DNA of 28,390 nucleotides from JAICTV01 sp035634055 (GCA_035634055.1 DASQDR010000262.1:1-28390), one strand, 5' to 3'; positions 15,198 through 24,346 are shown, counted from the stretch's first letter. Program-made: numbers and translations. The notes: generated by a model not told the origin, from the letters alone.

Positions 15198-16016
15198 ATG
15201 TCGTCCCGTCGTACCCGCCGTGCCGCGCGCCCGACCGCCGCGCAGGTTGCCCGCCTCGCCCAACTCCTCCCGCTCCTCGAGCAAGCGCACGGCCCGCGCC
15301 CGGCGACGGTGCGCGGCAGGTGCCTCGACCTGCTGGTGGCGTGCATGCTCACGCAGAACACGAACATGGCCAACGCCCGAAGCGGCTACCGTCAGCTCCG
15401 CCGGGCGTTCGCTTCCTGGACGCAGGTGATGCTCGCGCCGATCGACGACGTGCAGCGCTGCATCGCTGTGTGCGGGCTGGCGCGGATGCGCGCCCGCCGG
15501 CTCCAGGCGCTGCTGCGGACGATCAAGCAGCGCGAGGGAAAGCTCGACCTCCAGTTCCTCGGCGAGCGCTCGCCGGGGGAGGCATTCGATTACCTGATGG
15601 GCTTCTACGGCATCGGCCCCAAGACGGCGGCGTGCACGCTGCTGTTCGCGTTCAACATGCCGGTCTTCCCGGTCGACAAGGGGATCCACCGCCTGGCCCG
15701 CCGGCTGAGCCTTGTTCGCGGCAAGGCCGGCGAGGCGGAAACCGGAACCACGATTGGCGGCATGCTCCGGCCGCCGGCGCACTACCCGCTGCACGTGCTG
15801 ATGTTTGCCCACGCCAAGGAGTATTGCCGCCCGCGCAACCCCAGGTGCCGCCAGTGCCAACTGATGCCGCTGTGCGGCTACGGCCAGCGCCGCAGCCGGC
15901 ACCGCCCGCCCAAGCAGATGGAGCGCCCCGCGGCGCCGCGCCGCCCGCGGCCGATCATCCTCTCCCGCGCTGCCGGCGGCGGCATCGCCCGCCACGGCGA
16001 CGGCGAGGTTGATTGA
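15198..16016 (+). CDS. Endonuclease III-family DNA glycosylase, second copy
   Basis: The ATG chosen gives a 272-residue HhH-GPD protein; the frame is open further upstream without support. LTQNTNMANA is the first conserved block, closer to the Nth/MagIII-like LTQNT form than the upstream paralogue. The hairpin FYGIGPKTAAC contains the catalytic Lys and FPVDKGIHRLARR the Asp. The iron-sulphur cysteines are intact as C-x6-C-x2-C-x5-C (CRPRNPRC, RQC, QLMPLC). The C-terminus adds ~45 Arg/Pro-rich residues that could help DNA binding. It probably removes damaged bases in base excision repair. Its sequence differs enough from the other copy to suggest a different lesion range, but which one is not clear. 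Confidence 0.87.
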   Translation: MSSRRTRRAARPTAAQVARLAQLLPLLEQAHGPRPATVRGRCLDLLVACMLTQNTNMANARSGYRQLRRAFASWTQVMLAPIDDVQRCIAVCGLARMRARRLQALLRTIKQREGKLDLQFLGERSPGEAFDYLMGFYGIGPKTAACTLLFAFNMPVFPVDKGIHRLARRLSLVRGKAGEAETGTTIGGMLRPPAHYPLHVLMFAHAKEYCRPRNPRCRQCQLMPLCGYGQRRSRHRPPKQMERPAAPRRPRPIILSRAAGGGIARHGDGEVD

Positions 16017-16172
16017 GCCGCCGCAACCGCTGACGCCGTCGCGCGCCTTCTCACTAATCGCCCGCACCGAAACGTCGCGGTCCAGCCAGCGCCCGGCGGC
16101 AGCCGTCCGCGCGCGAACGCCGTGCAATTTTTAACTCAATTGCGCCAAAAGCGACCAACGCGGGCAATCAAA

Positions 16173-16202
16173 TTGACGCCCGTTTCGGGCGGTTGGTAGC
16201 AT
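16173..16202 (+). promoter_or_regulatory. Candidate housekeeping promoter (TTGACG-N18-TAGCAT)
   Basis: A -35-like TTGACG and -10-like TAGCAT stand 18 bases apart, about 70 bases before the sugar dehydrogenase-like start, in an AT-richer patch. The same layout (TTGACA-N18-TAGCTT) precedes the micro-lipoprotein genes at 26664, which supports both calls. The spacer holds a small hairpin, CGCCCG/CGGGCG-like, that may be incidental. Confidence 0.45.
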
Positions 16203-16272
16203 CGCCGCCGCTCCGGTTCCCGTCGTCTCGCGACGACGCCTTCCGTCCGCCGCGCGCAAGAGGGCCTTCCAT

Positions 16273-17790
16273 ATGACTCGGCCGATTTCCCGCACGCGTC
16301 TTTGCGCCGTCATCGTGCTTCTCAGCCTGCCCGCCCACGCGGCCGCGCAGGGGTATCGCGTCGATCGCATTGCCTCGGGGCTGGACCAGCCGACCTTCAT
16401 CACGCAGGCGCCGGGCGATCCGGCCAACATCCTTTACTTCACCGAGCGCACCACCAATCCGGTCGGCGGGTTCGACGTCAACAACGCCATGGGCAAGGTC
16501 TGGCGCTACGACGTCAACACCCGCGCCAAAACCGTGGTGCTGGACCTGTCGGCGCGCGGGGTGCGGCAGGACACCGGGCTGTCGGGGATCGCCTTCCACC
16601 CGGACTTCAACGTGCCGGCGTCGCCGGGCTTCGGCAAGATGTACGTCTCCAGCGCCGAGCGCGGCACGAGCCCGATTAATCGCATCGAGGAATACACCGT
16701 GCCCGCCAGCGGCCCTGCCGCGTTCAGCCGCACCATCCTCCAGTACAACAACACCGGCACCGTCAACAACAACCACACCGTCAACTGGCTTGGCTTCGAT
16801 CCTGCCGCGACCGGCCCGGCGCGCGGATACCTGCACGTCAGCACCGGCGACGGCACTTACGGGCTGGCCAACCGCCCGTCGCAAAACCCGGCGGACCTGC
16901 AGGGCAAGATCCTCCGCCTCGACGTGACGCCCGGCGCGCCCGACGCTTATCCCGGCGATGGGAACAAGAACTTCGCCATCCCCGGCTCCAACCCGCTGCC
17001 CGCCTACAACGCCGCCCACCCGGGCACCCCGATCGCCGGGTTGGGCGAGGTTTACGTCACCGGCGTGCGCAACGCCTCGCGCGTCAGCTTCGACCGCGCC
17101 AACGGCGACCTGTACGTCGCGGACGTCGGCGAGAACAAGGCGGAGGAACTCAACTTCATCAAGGCGGGCAGCAACACCGGCATCACGCCGCCGGTCGACC
17201 TCGGCTGGCCGCGGCGCGAGGGGACGCAGGACGGGCTGAGTTCCCCGTTCACCAAGACCAACCCCTTCACCGGCGTCACCTCGCTCGAGCCGATCCGCAC
17301 TTACCCCAACCCCTCGCCGGGCGCGGTGGCGATCATCGGCGGGTACCGCTATCGCGGGCCGGTCGCGGCGCTCCAGGACAAGTACTTCTTCGCCGACTTC
17401 GTCGGCGGGAACATCTCGATGCTGGACTTCGACCGCGACAGCGCCCCCGCCGGTTTCAACGGCGCCAACGGGACGCTGACGGACCTGACCGCCCTGTGGA
17501 ACTCACTGGTGATCGACCCGTCTGACCCGAGCTACACGCCGGCCGTCGGCGCGGTGCACGGGATCGACCACGTCGTCTCCTTTGGCGAGGACAACGCCGG
17601 GAACCTCTACATCGTTGACTTCGGCCCCGGCACCGGCTTCGCGGGGCAGTACCCGGCGGCGGGGCTGGGGGAAATCTTCCGCATCACCATCCCCGAGCCG
17701 GCGTCGCTCGGACTGCTGGCCATGCCCGCCCTGCTCCTCGCCCGCCGTCCGCGAACCACCCGGCGCCGGTCCCGGCGCACCGGGCGCTAA
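16273..17790 (+). CDS. Secreted PQQ-dependent sugar dehydrogenase-like protein with PEP-CTERM tail
   Basis: The 505-residue protein starts with a signal peptide ending near AAA/QG (residue ~25). The body matches the soluble glucose/sorbosone dehydrogenase-like beta-propeller: LDQPTFITQAPGDP, SGIAFHPDF, NNNHTVNWLGFDP, GYLHVSTGDG, GKILRLDV, DLYVADVGENKAEELNFI and GGYRYRGP. These domains bind PQQ or, in many relatives, only calcium and sugars, so catalysis is not certain. The C-terminus has IPEPASLGLLAMPALLLARR, a PEP motif, hydrophobic helix and basic cluster as recognised by exosortase systems. The product is thus probably exported and then anchored or released by an exosortase. No exosortase gene is in the window. 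AGAGGG lies shortly before the ATG. Confidence 0.85.
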   Translation: MTRPISRTRLCAVIVLLSLPAHAAAQGYRVDRIASGLDQPTFITQAPGDPANILYFTERTTNPVGGFDVNNAMGKVWRYDVNTRAKTVVLDLSARGVRQDTGLSGIAFHPDFNVPASPGFGKMYVSSAERGTSPINRIEEYTVPASGPAAFSRTILQYNNTGTVNNNHTVNWLGFDPAATGPARGYLHVSTGDGTYGLANRPSQNPADLQGKILRLDVTPGAPDAYPGDGNKNFAIPGSNPLPAYNAAHPGTPIAGLGEVYVTGVRNASRVSFDRANGDLYVADVGENKAEELNFIKAGSNTGITPPVDLGWPRREGTQDGLSSPFTKTNPFTGVTSLEPIRTYPNPSPGAVAIIGGYRYRGPVAALQDKYFFADFVGGNISMLDFDRDSAPAGFNGANGTLTDLTALWNSLVIDPSDPSYTPAVGAVHGIDHVVSFGEDNAGNLYIVDFGPGTGFAGQYPAAGLGEIFRITIPEPASLGLLAMPALLLARRPRTTRRRSRRTGR

Positions 17791-18087
17791 GCGCCGCAGC
17801 AGTACACCGCGACTCGGCAAGCGCGGGTCCACCAGTGGTGTTTGAGCCGTCGCCTGGCGGGTTGCGCGCCCCCCCAACCCGCCACGCGGGCACGTGCCGT
17901 AATCCTGTCATTTCTACGGCTCGACGGCGCGCCGCTGGCCACGACGGCACCGGCGCGGTGATCGGCATTGACCGCGCCCCCGCCGCTCCCCCCGGCCTGC
18001 GGCGTCGCGCAAGTTGTGCGCTGCGTCGTTGCGTAGCGCGCCCGTATAGTCGCGGGCAAAGTCACTTCAAAAGGAGGAACTCAGCAA
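17791..18087. other. Intergenic region, promoter of the barrel protein gene
   Basis: I see no gene here. A small GGCGC/GCGCC hairpin overlaps the preceding stop codon but lacks a T-run. A TATAGT box at 18045-18050 could be the -10 element for the following gene, without an obvious -35. The strong ribosome site AAAAGGAGG follows it. Confidence 0.4.
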
Positions 18088-19308
18088 ATGCAACGACTCG
18101 CCATCGCCCTGCTCGCCGTCGCCGCCGTTGTCCCTGCCGCCGCGCCCAATGCGCTGGCGCAGGATCCCTTCACCCTCACCGCCACCGGCGGCGGGCAGAC
18201 CGTCTCGGTGTCGGCCAACAACGTCATCGACCTGGCCGGCGACCTGGTGGAAACGCGGAACGAGTTCTCGCCGCTGGCCAACCGCAACGTGACGGCCAAC
18301 CTCCGCTACGGCGGGCTCGAGAACGCCGTGCTGGTCAACCGCAACGCCGCCGGCACCAGCGCCACCATCACGCTGCCGACCACCGGCTTCACGCGCACCT
18401 TCACCGCCGCCAACGAGGACGCCCTGGCGGATGAGATCGAGGACTTCTTCCGCAGCGAGGGGGCCGAGGAGTACGCCCGTTTCCTCCGCAGCGTGAATGA
18501 GGCGACGACCCTTGGCGTGGTCGACGGCAACCCGCTGGCCGCCACCGCGCTGATGGCCGACGCCAGCTTCTACCGCTTCGGCTTCCAGTCGCCGCGCTTC
18601 GACCTCGGCGAGGGGCCGCGCATGCCGTCCGGGTTGCAGTTCCAGGCGAGCGGCGGCATGGCCGATACCGACGACGGCGACGGCTTCTACGCGTCGGCCG
18701 GCCTCGGCAACACCTTCCGCTTCGGCGACCGCGTCGGGCTGTCGCTCAACCTCGACTACCGTTACCGCGACGTGGAGGGGGCCGCGCTCCACCAGCTCGT
18801 CAGCACCACCGGGCTGCCGATCATGATCGTCCAGCCGGGCAGCGATGGCGGGCTTTCGTGGACCGTCACTCCCGCCTTCGTCATCGGCTTCGGCGGGTCG
18901 TGGGACCTCGCGGCCGGCGGGTTCCCCATCGGCGGGCAGATCACCTCGTCGCTCGCCCTCCGCGCCGGCGGCTGGACCTTCGTCCTGGCCAACCAGTACG
19001 GCTTCTACCAGGGGCTCGGCATCGGCTTCGGCGACTGGGACTTCGAGACCGACGTCGACCAGCAGATCCTCAAGAACGGCGTGCAGGTGATCCGCACCTT
19101 CGGCGCCGCCGGCCGAGGGTTCGTCGACGCGGGCGTCGCTTACACGAATTTCCTGGATGAGGCGGCGACCGACAACTACATCACCCCCAGCGCCGGCGTC
19201 GGCGTCCGCTTCGGCACCGCCTCGGGCCTGCGCGTCGGCTACCACGGCAACTTCGCCGACAACTTCACCACCCACGGCGGCGACGTGACCCTATTCTTCT
19301 CGTTCTAG
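18088..19308 (+). CDS. Predicted outer-membrane beta-barrel protein
   Basis: The start is fixed by the strong ribosome site AAAAGGAGG. The 406-residue protein has a signal peptide to about residue 24 (ALA then QD). An N-terminal domain of ~150 residues contains an acidic helix (DALADEIEDFFRSEGAEEYARF). After that, alternating polar and hydrophobic strands rich in Gly and aromatics run to the end (for example VGLSLNLDYRYRDV, GWTFVLANQYGFYQGLGIGFG, SGLRVGYHGNF). It finishes GDVTLFFSF with a C-terminal Phe, the usual barrel-assembly signal. The layout suggests a small N-terminal domain followed by an 8-12 strand barrel. I do not recognise the family. The window offers no substrate or partner. 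Confidence 0.75.
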   Translation: MQRLAIALLAVAAVVPAAAPNALAQDPFTLTATGGGQTVSVSANNVIDLAGDLVETRNEFSPLANRNVTANLRYGGLENAVLVNRNAAGTSATITLPTTGFTRTFTAANEDALADEIEDFFRSEGAEEYARFLRSVNEATTLGVVDGNPLAATALMADASFYRFGFQSPRFDLGEGPRMPSGLQFQASGGMADTDDGDGFYASAGLGNTFRFGDRVGLSLNLDYRYRDVEGAALHQLVSTTGLPIMIVQPGSDGGLSWTVTPAFVIGFGGSWDLAAGGFPIGGQITSSLALRAGGWTFVLANQYGFYQGLGIGFGDWDFETDVDQQILKNGVQVIRTFGAAGRGFVDAGVAYTNFLDEAATDNYITPSAGVGVRFGTASGLRVGYHGNFADNFTTHGGDVTLFFSF

Positions 19309-19437
19309 TCGAAGGAGGATGCCAGCGCGGGTGGCCGGGCCACTGCATGCGGTGACGCTGGCCAGGGGCTTGCGTGCTTCATGCAGCGCGAGCGCTGCGC
19401 CCGAGTTGAACGCGTCCCCGCTGCTGCGCCCGTCGCT

Positions 19438-22266
19438 CTACTTCACTTCCTGCCAGTTCTTCCCCCACCCCACTTCCACCTTCAGCGGGACGTCGAGCTT
19501 CATCGCTTCGGTCATCTCCTGGCGGATGATGGCGGCGTCGGCCTCGGCGGAATCGGCGGGGGTTTCGAAGACTAGTTCGTCGTGCACCTGGAGCAGCATT
19601 CGGCTCGGGCGGTTCTCGCGGGTCAGGCGGTTGTAAACGTTGCGCATCGCCAGCTTGATCAGGTCCGCCGCCGACCCCTGCACCACGCTGTTGATCGCCA
19701 TGCGCTCGGCCATGTTGCGCATGGAGAGGATGTTGGAGCTGATCTCCGGGATCGGCCGGCGCCGGCCGAGCATCGTCTCGACGTATCCCTGCGATTGCGC
19801 CTCCATCACGCACTTCTCGAGGAACTGCTTGATGCTCGGGAAGCGCTTGTGATACGCGGCGATCAGTTCCGCCGCCTGCGCCACGCTCATCCCCTCGATC
19901 CGCCGCGCCAGCCCGTAGGCGCTGACGCCGTAGATGATGCCGAAGTTGATCGTCTTGGCGTAGCCGCGCTGCTGGCGGGTGACGTCCTGCGGGCGGGCGC
20001 CGAACACCTCGGCGGCGACCGTGCGGTGCACGTCCTCGTCGGTGCGGAAGGCGTTCAGCAGCGCCGGCTCCTGCGTGAAGTGCGCGAGGAAGCGCAGCTC
20101 GATCTGGCTGTAGTCCGCCGTCAGCAGGACGTTGCGCTGCGCGTCGCCCGGCACGAAGGCCAGGCGGATGCGGCGCCCCTCGTCGGTGCGGATGGGGATG
20201 TTCTGCAAGTTCGGGTCGCTCATCGACAGCCGCCCGGTCTCGGCGCCAATCTGGTTGAAGCTACCGTGAATTCGTCCCGTCGCCGGGTTCAGGTAGTCGG
20301 TGAGGTTGTCGAGGTACGTGTTCTTCAGCTTCACGAGGCTCCGGTACTCCAGCACCAGCTTGGGCACGGGGTGAGTGTCGGAAAGCCGGTCGAGCACTTC
20401 GACGTCCGTGCTCGGGCCGGTCTTAGTCTTCTTCACGACCTTCAGCCCGAGCTTGTTGAACAGGACGTCGCCGAGCTGCTTGGGGGAGTCCGGGTTGAAG
20501 TCGACGCCGGCCGCCTTCATGATCTCGCCGCGCAGGGCGTCGATGCGTTGCCCGAGCACGCCGGACTGCTCCTTGAGCACCGCCGGGTCAACGGCGATGC
20601 CGTTGCGCTCCATCTCGACGATAACGTCGATCAGCGGGACCTCGATCGAGTCCGCCAGCTCGCGCAGCCGCGGCAGGGCCGCCAGCTTCTGCTCCATCAG
20701 GTCGTTCAGCCGCAGCGCGACGTCGGCGTCCTCGGCGGCGTAGCAACTGATCCGCTCCATCGCCACGCGGTCCATGGTGATCTGGTTCTTCCCCTTGCCG
20801 ATCAGCTCCGTCGTCTCGATCTTGCGGAAGTTCAGCAGGTCCAGGGCGAGCTGGTCGATGCCGTAGCGCAGCCGCCCGGCGTCGATGAGGAAGGCGGCGA
20901 TCATGCTGTCCATGGACACGCCGCGCACGTCGATCCCCGCCTGCCGCATCACCAGCAAATCGTACTTGAGGTTGTGCCCCACCTTCTGCACGCCCGGGTC
21001 TTCCAGGATCGGCTTGAGCTCGCGCAGGACGCGGTCGCAGTCGACCAGCTTGCACCCGCCCGGCCCGCGCGTGGGGACGTAGTAGCCGGTCCCCTCCTTC
21101 CACGAAAAGCTCATGCCGACCAGCGGCTGCTGCATGGCGCCGAGCGTGACGGTCTCGGTGTCGAAGGCGAAGCGCTTCTGCTGCTTGAGCAGGTCAAGAA
21201 AGATCTCGAACTTCTCGTCGGTGTCCACGCACTCGTACGAGCAGTCCGCGCAGGTCATGGGCGCGGGCTTGCCGTCGGCGCCCGCCTGCTGTGCGGCTGC
21301 GTCGCCATCGGCGTCGCCGTTGCCGCCCATCGGGCCGAACAAGCCCGCTTCGAACGGTTGATACTTGCGCGCCTTCGGCTTCTGCGGCGTGACGCCCGCG
21401 CTGTCGTCGTCCCCCAGCCGCTTGAGCAGGCTGGTGAACCCGCACTCGCGCAGGTGGCGCTTGAGCGCGTCGTCGTTCAACCCGGTGAAGCGGCACTTCT
21501 CCCGGTCGAAGTCGAACTCGACGTCGCTCCGGAGCGTCACCAACTTGCGGGCGATGGGCAGGCGGTCGGCGAACTTCTCGAAGTTCTCGCGCATCTTTGG
21601 CGTCAGCTCGTCGAGGTGCTCCAGCACCGCGTCGGCCGTGCCGTACTTCTTGATCAGCTTGCACGCCGTCTTCTCGCCGACGCCCGGGATGCCCGGCACG
21701 TTGTCGATCGCGTCGCCCATCAGCGTCTGCACCTCGACCGCCTCGCGCGGGGAGTAGCCGACCTTTTCCTCCAGCTTCTTCTCGTCGATGACCTCGTCGG
21801 TCGCCGGGTCGTACATGTGGACGCACGGCGTGAGGATCTGCCGCAAATCCTTGTCCTTGGAGACCAGGAACGTCTCGAAGTCCTCCTCGCAGAGCTCGCG
21901 CGCCATGGTGGCGATCAGGTCGTCGGCCTCGAAGCCCCCCTTGGCGAAGATGGGGATGCCGGCGTCGCGCACGATCTCGAGGATGCGCTGCTCCTGCGGG
22001 AAGAAGTCGTCCGGGCGGCTCTGGCGGGTCGCCTTGTACTCGGGGTAGAGCTGCTTGCGGAAGACGCTCTCGTCGCCGGAGTCGATCACCATCGCCAGGT
22101 AGTCCGGGCGGCGCTGGTCGATCAGGTTGAGCAGCATCTGGGTGAAGACGAACGTTGCCTTGGTCGGCTCTCCCGTCGGGCTGGTCAGGTCGCGGAAGGG
22201 CGCGAAGTAAGCCCGGTAGATGTGGGCGTGGCCGTCGATGATGTAGAAGCTCTTGCTCTTGGGCAT
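19438..22266 (-). CDS. polA: DNA polymerase I
   Basis: The 942-residue protein matches full-length bacterial Pol I (928 in E. coli). Residues ~1-290 are the 5' nuclease (IIDGHAHIYRAYFA, GFEADDLIATMA, LVSKDKDLRQIL, GDAIDNVPGIPGVGEKTA). Residues ~345-540 are the proofreading domain with all acidic motifs: FDTET near 368, GHNLKYDLL, and YAAEDADVALRL. Residues ~570-942 are the polymerase: motif A DYSQIELR near 717, motif B RQQRGYAKTINFGIIYG, and motif C QVHDELVFE near 892. It should replace RNA primers and fill repair gaps with proofreading intact; many bacterial Pol I proteins have lost that last activity. It is divergent from the small L7/L12-like gene, with 45 bases between starts. Confidence 0.98.
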   Translation of the reverse strand: MPKSKSFYIIDGHAHIYRAYFAPFRDLTSPTGEPTKATFVFTQMLLNLIDQRRPDYLAMVIDSGDESVFRKQLYPEYKATRQSRPDDFFPQEQRILEIVRDAGIPIFAKGGFEADDLIATMARELCEEDFETFLVSKDKDLRQILTPCVHMYDPATDEVIDEKKLEEKVGYSPREAVEVQTLMGDAIDNVPGIPGVGEKTACKLIKKYGTADAVLEHLDELTPKMRENFEKFADRLPIARKLVTLRSDVEFDFDREKCRFTGLNDDALKRHLRECGFTSLLKRLGDDDSAGVTPQKPKARKYQPFEAGLFGPMGGNGDADGDAAAQQAGADGKPAPMTCADCSYECVDTDEKFEIFLDLLKQQKRFAFDTETVTLGAMQQPLVGMSFSWKEGTGYYVPTRGPGGCKLVDCDRVLRELKPILEDPGVQKVGHNLKYDLLVMRQAGIDVRGVSMDSMIAAFLIDAGRLRYGIDQLALDLLNFRKIETTELIGKGKNQITMDRVAMERISCYAAEDADVALRLNDLMEQKLAALPRLRELADSIEVPLIDVIVEMERNGIAVDPAVLKEQSGVLGQRIDALRGEIMKAAGVDFNPDSPKQLGDVLFNKLGLKVVKKTKTGPSTDVEVLDRLSDTHPVPKLVLEYRSLVKLKNTYLDNLTDYLNPATGRIHGSFNQIGAETGRLSMSDPNLQNIPIRTDEGRRIRLAFVPGDAQRNVLLTADYSQIELRFLAHFTQEPALLNAFRTDEDVHRTVAAEVFGARPQDVTRQQRGYAKTINFGIIYGVSAYGLARRIEGMSVAQAAELIAAYHKRFPSIKQFLEKCVMEAQSQGYVETMLGRRRPIPEISSNILSMRNMAERMAINSVVQGSAADLIKLAMRNVYNRLTRENRPSRMLLQVHDELVFETPADSAEADAAIIRQEMTEAMKLDVPLKVEVGWGKNWQEVK

Positions 22267-22311
22267 CCGTGCTGGACAATCTTATGCCGCCTGCGCGGCG
22301 CATGAGAAGCG

Positions 22312-22578
22312 ATGAGCGAACCGACCGAACCACAGTGGGCGGAAATCCAGGATCACCTCTTCGCCGGGCGCAAGATCCAGGCGATCAAGGCGTACCGCGA
22401 GGCGACCCACTGCGGCCTGGCCGAGGCGAAGGAAGCGATGGAGGCGTACGCGCGCCGGCTCCGGCAGGAAGGCCCCGATCGCTTTGCCGCACCCGAGAAG
22501 TCCGGCTGCGCGGCCGCGGTGCTGCTGATTCTCGGACCGGCGGCGCTGCTGGCTTGGCGCGCGTGGCCGTGGGCCTGA
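22312..22578 (+). CDS. Small membrane-anchored protein with ribosomal L7/L12 C-terminal-like domain
   Basis: The 88-residue protein has an N-terminal helical domain with the pattern GRKIQAIKAYREATHCGLAEAKEA (written here only as a motif: K-x2-AIKxYRExTxxGLxEAKExME). This is the loop-helix signature of the L7/L12 C-terminal fold, where it binds translation factors. Residues ~66-86 form one hydrophobic helix (CAAAVLLILGPAALLAW). It is therefore probably a tail-anchored membrane protein with its domain in the cytoplasm. GAGAAGCG precedes the ATG. It diverges from polA. Such free-standing domains are widespread and uncharacterised; no ribosomal role should be assumed. Confidence 0.78.
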   Translation: MSEPTEPQWAEIQDHLFAGRKIQAIKAYREATHCGLAEAKEAMEAYARRLRQEGPDRFAAPEKSGCAAAVLLILGPAALLAWRAWPWA

Positions 22579-22844
22579 GATTTCAGCCGCGCGGCGGCGG
22601 CGGACACAAACCTGCCATTTTCTTGACCGTACCACTTGTGCAAGGGTAGCTTACGCCGCGCAGCGGTAGGCGGAATCCCCTCCTCCCGAACCGGCTTCGC
22701 GCCGAACGTCCGTCCGGCGGGTAGATGAGCCCGTAGCGTTCCCGCGGCCGATTGATGCTCACCCGTGGGGCGCGCGGCTCCGGCGACGCAGAACAGCCGC
22801 GCCGGCCGACCCGCCCGTCGCAGCCCTGCTTTGGAGGTCCGTAT

Positions 22845-24311
22845 ATGCCCCCCGTCAGTTCCCCCGGCTCGCGCACCGCACTGGTCACCTGGTCGGTGGT
22901 CTTCGCGATCCTCTTCGTCGTCAGCTCGATCTTCGCCATCTACTTCTACGCCGACAGCAACAAGGCCAACCAGCGCGAGGCGGACTTCCGCAAGCGCTAT
23001 ACCGAAGTGATCAGCGACGCCGACCTCGGCGGCGAGGCGATCACGCAGCTTCGCGAGGCGCGGGCAACCGCGCCCGAGGGATCGGGCATCACGGGGACGA
23101 CCCCACTGTTCCAGATGGCCCTGACGCAGCGCGACGAGCTGGCGCGCACCGTGGCGGGCGCCGCGGTGACCAATCCCGCCGCCGCTGCCGACCGCGCCCG
23201 CGCCGCCCTGCGCACCGCCGGCGACGCCGGCAAGGCCGCCGGGGTGACCGTGCCGGCGACCGATAACCTCTCCAACGCCCTGACCACCCTCGCCAACGCC
23301 GTGCAGGCGCGGAGCAACCAAATCAAGGACCTCCAGGCCCAGCTCAACCAGGCCAAGCAGGCCAACGCCGCCCAGGCACAGCAGTTCGAGCAGCACCGCC
23401 AGGAGCTGGACAAGCAGGTCGCCGCCATCCGCCAGGAGCAGGCCAGCGCCCAGACCGCCCTCACCACCTACCAGGGGGCGAAGAACCAGGATGTGGAGCA
23501 GATCCAGGCGGCGTTCGCGCAGGAGCGCAAGGCGCTTCAGGACGCCGGGAACAACGCCCAGGTGCAGATCGCGGAGCTCAACCGCCAGCTCAGCGGCGCC
23601 AACCAGCAGATCCAGACGCTCCAGCAGAAGCTGGGCGAGAACCGGATTAACACGCAGGACCCGATCACCCGCCACCCCGACGGGCAGATCATCCGCCTGC
23701 CCGCACGCGACGTGGTCTACATCAACCTCGGCCAGGCCGAGTCGGTGACGCCCGGGCTGACCTTCGAGGTGTACGACAAGCTCGACGGCATTCCGCCGGT
23801 CGGCGACCCGACCACGGAGGACCGCCTGCCCAAGGGTAAGGCGTCCATCGAGATCGTGCGCGTGGGCAACGGCTCCAGCGAGTGCCGCGTCGTCCGCACC
23901 ACGCCGGGCACCCAGCTCTCCGAGGGCGACCTCATCGCCAACCTCGTCTACGACCCGCGCGTGAAGTACAACTTCGTCGTCTACGGCGACTTCGACCTCG
24001 ACCGGAACAACGTCGCCACGCCGCAGGACGCCGACATCATCAAGCGCCTGATCACCCAGTGGGGCGGCAAGATGCTCGACAACGTGAACGTGGACACCGA
24101 TTTCGTCGTGCTGGGCAAGGAGCCGGTGCTGCCGACGTTCACCAAGGAGGAGTTGCAGGACCCGTTCAACGCCAAGAAGCTGGACGACGCCCAGCGGGCC
24201 TTGGACGCCTACAACCGCGTCCGCGACACCGCGCGCGATTTGCACATCCCGATCCTGAACCAGAACCGCTTCCTCTACCTGATCGGCTACTACGACCAGG
24301 CCCGCCGGTAA
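22845..24311 (+). CDS. Membrane-anchored coiled-coil protein with C-terminal BRCT-like domain
   Basis: The ATG follows TTGGAGGT by seven bases, which decides the start over earlier open codons. The 488-residue protein has one membrane helix at ~11-35, then an Ala/Gln-rich coiled coil (~150-280, with repeated QxxLxxxxQ spacing). A beta-rich domain follows (VVYINLGQAESVTPGLTFEVYD to LSEGDLIANLVYD). The last ~115 residues resemble a BRCT fold: KYNFVVYGDFD, IIKRLITQWGGKM, VDTDFVVLGKEP, then AYNRVRDTARDLHIPILNQNRF. The GGK and T-D-x-V-V-LG spacing is the usual BRCT core. The gene ends at a strong terminator. The 266 bases before it hold nothing else I can support. Function unknown; the domain may bind proteins instead of DNA ends. 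Confidence 0.8.
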   Translation: MPPVSSPGSRTALVTWSVVFAILFVVSSIFAIYFYADSNKANQREADFRKRYTEVISDADLGGEAITQLREARATAPEGSGITGTTPLFQMALTQRDELARTVAGAAVTNPAAAADRARAALRTAGDAGKAAGVTVPATDNLSNALTTLANAVQARSNQIKDLQAQLNQAKQANAAQAQQFEQHRQELDKQVAAIRQEQASAQTALTTYQGAKNQDVEQIQAAFAQERKALQDAGNNAQVQIAELNRQLSGANQQIQTLQQKLGENRINTQDPITRHPDGQIIRLPARDVVYINLGQAESVTPGLTFEVYDKLDGIPPVGDPTTEDRLPKGKASIEIVRVGNGSSECRVVRTTPGTQLSEGDLIANLVYDPRVKYNFVVYGDFDLDRNNVATPQDADIIKRLITQWGGKMLDNVNVDTDFVVLGKEPVLPTFTKEELQDPFNAKKLDDAQRALDAYNRVRDTARDLHIPILNQNRFLYLIGYYDQARR

Positions 24312-24346
24312 ACGGACAGCGCGGATCGGTTGATTAAAGATGACGA

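Noticed and set aside
19319..19636. Plus-strand frame starting just after the barrel protein gene with an adjacent GAAGGAGG
   Set aside because: The GGAGG touches the ATG with no spacing, and the frame runs antisense into the polA 3' end.
19582..22305. 907-residue frame antisense to DNA polymerase I
   Set aside because: It mirrors polA codons, has no domain motifs and no ribosome site. Similar shadows lie opposite the isomerase-like gene (11292-13229) and the coiled-coil gene (22353-24245).
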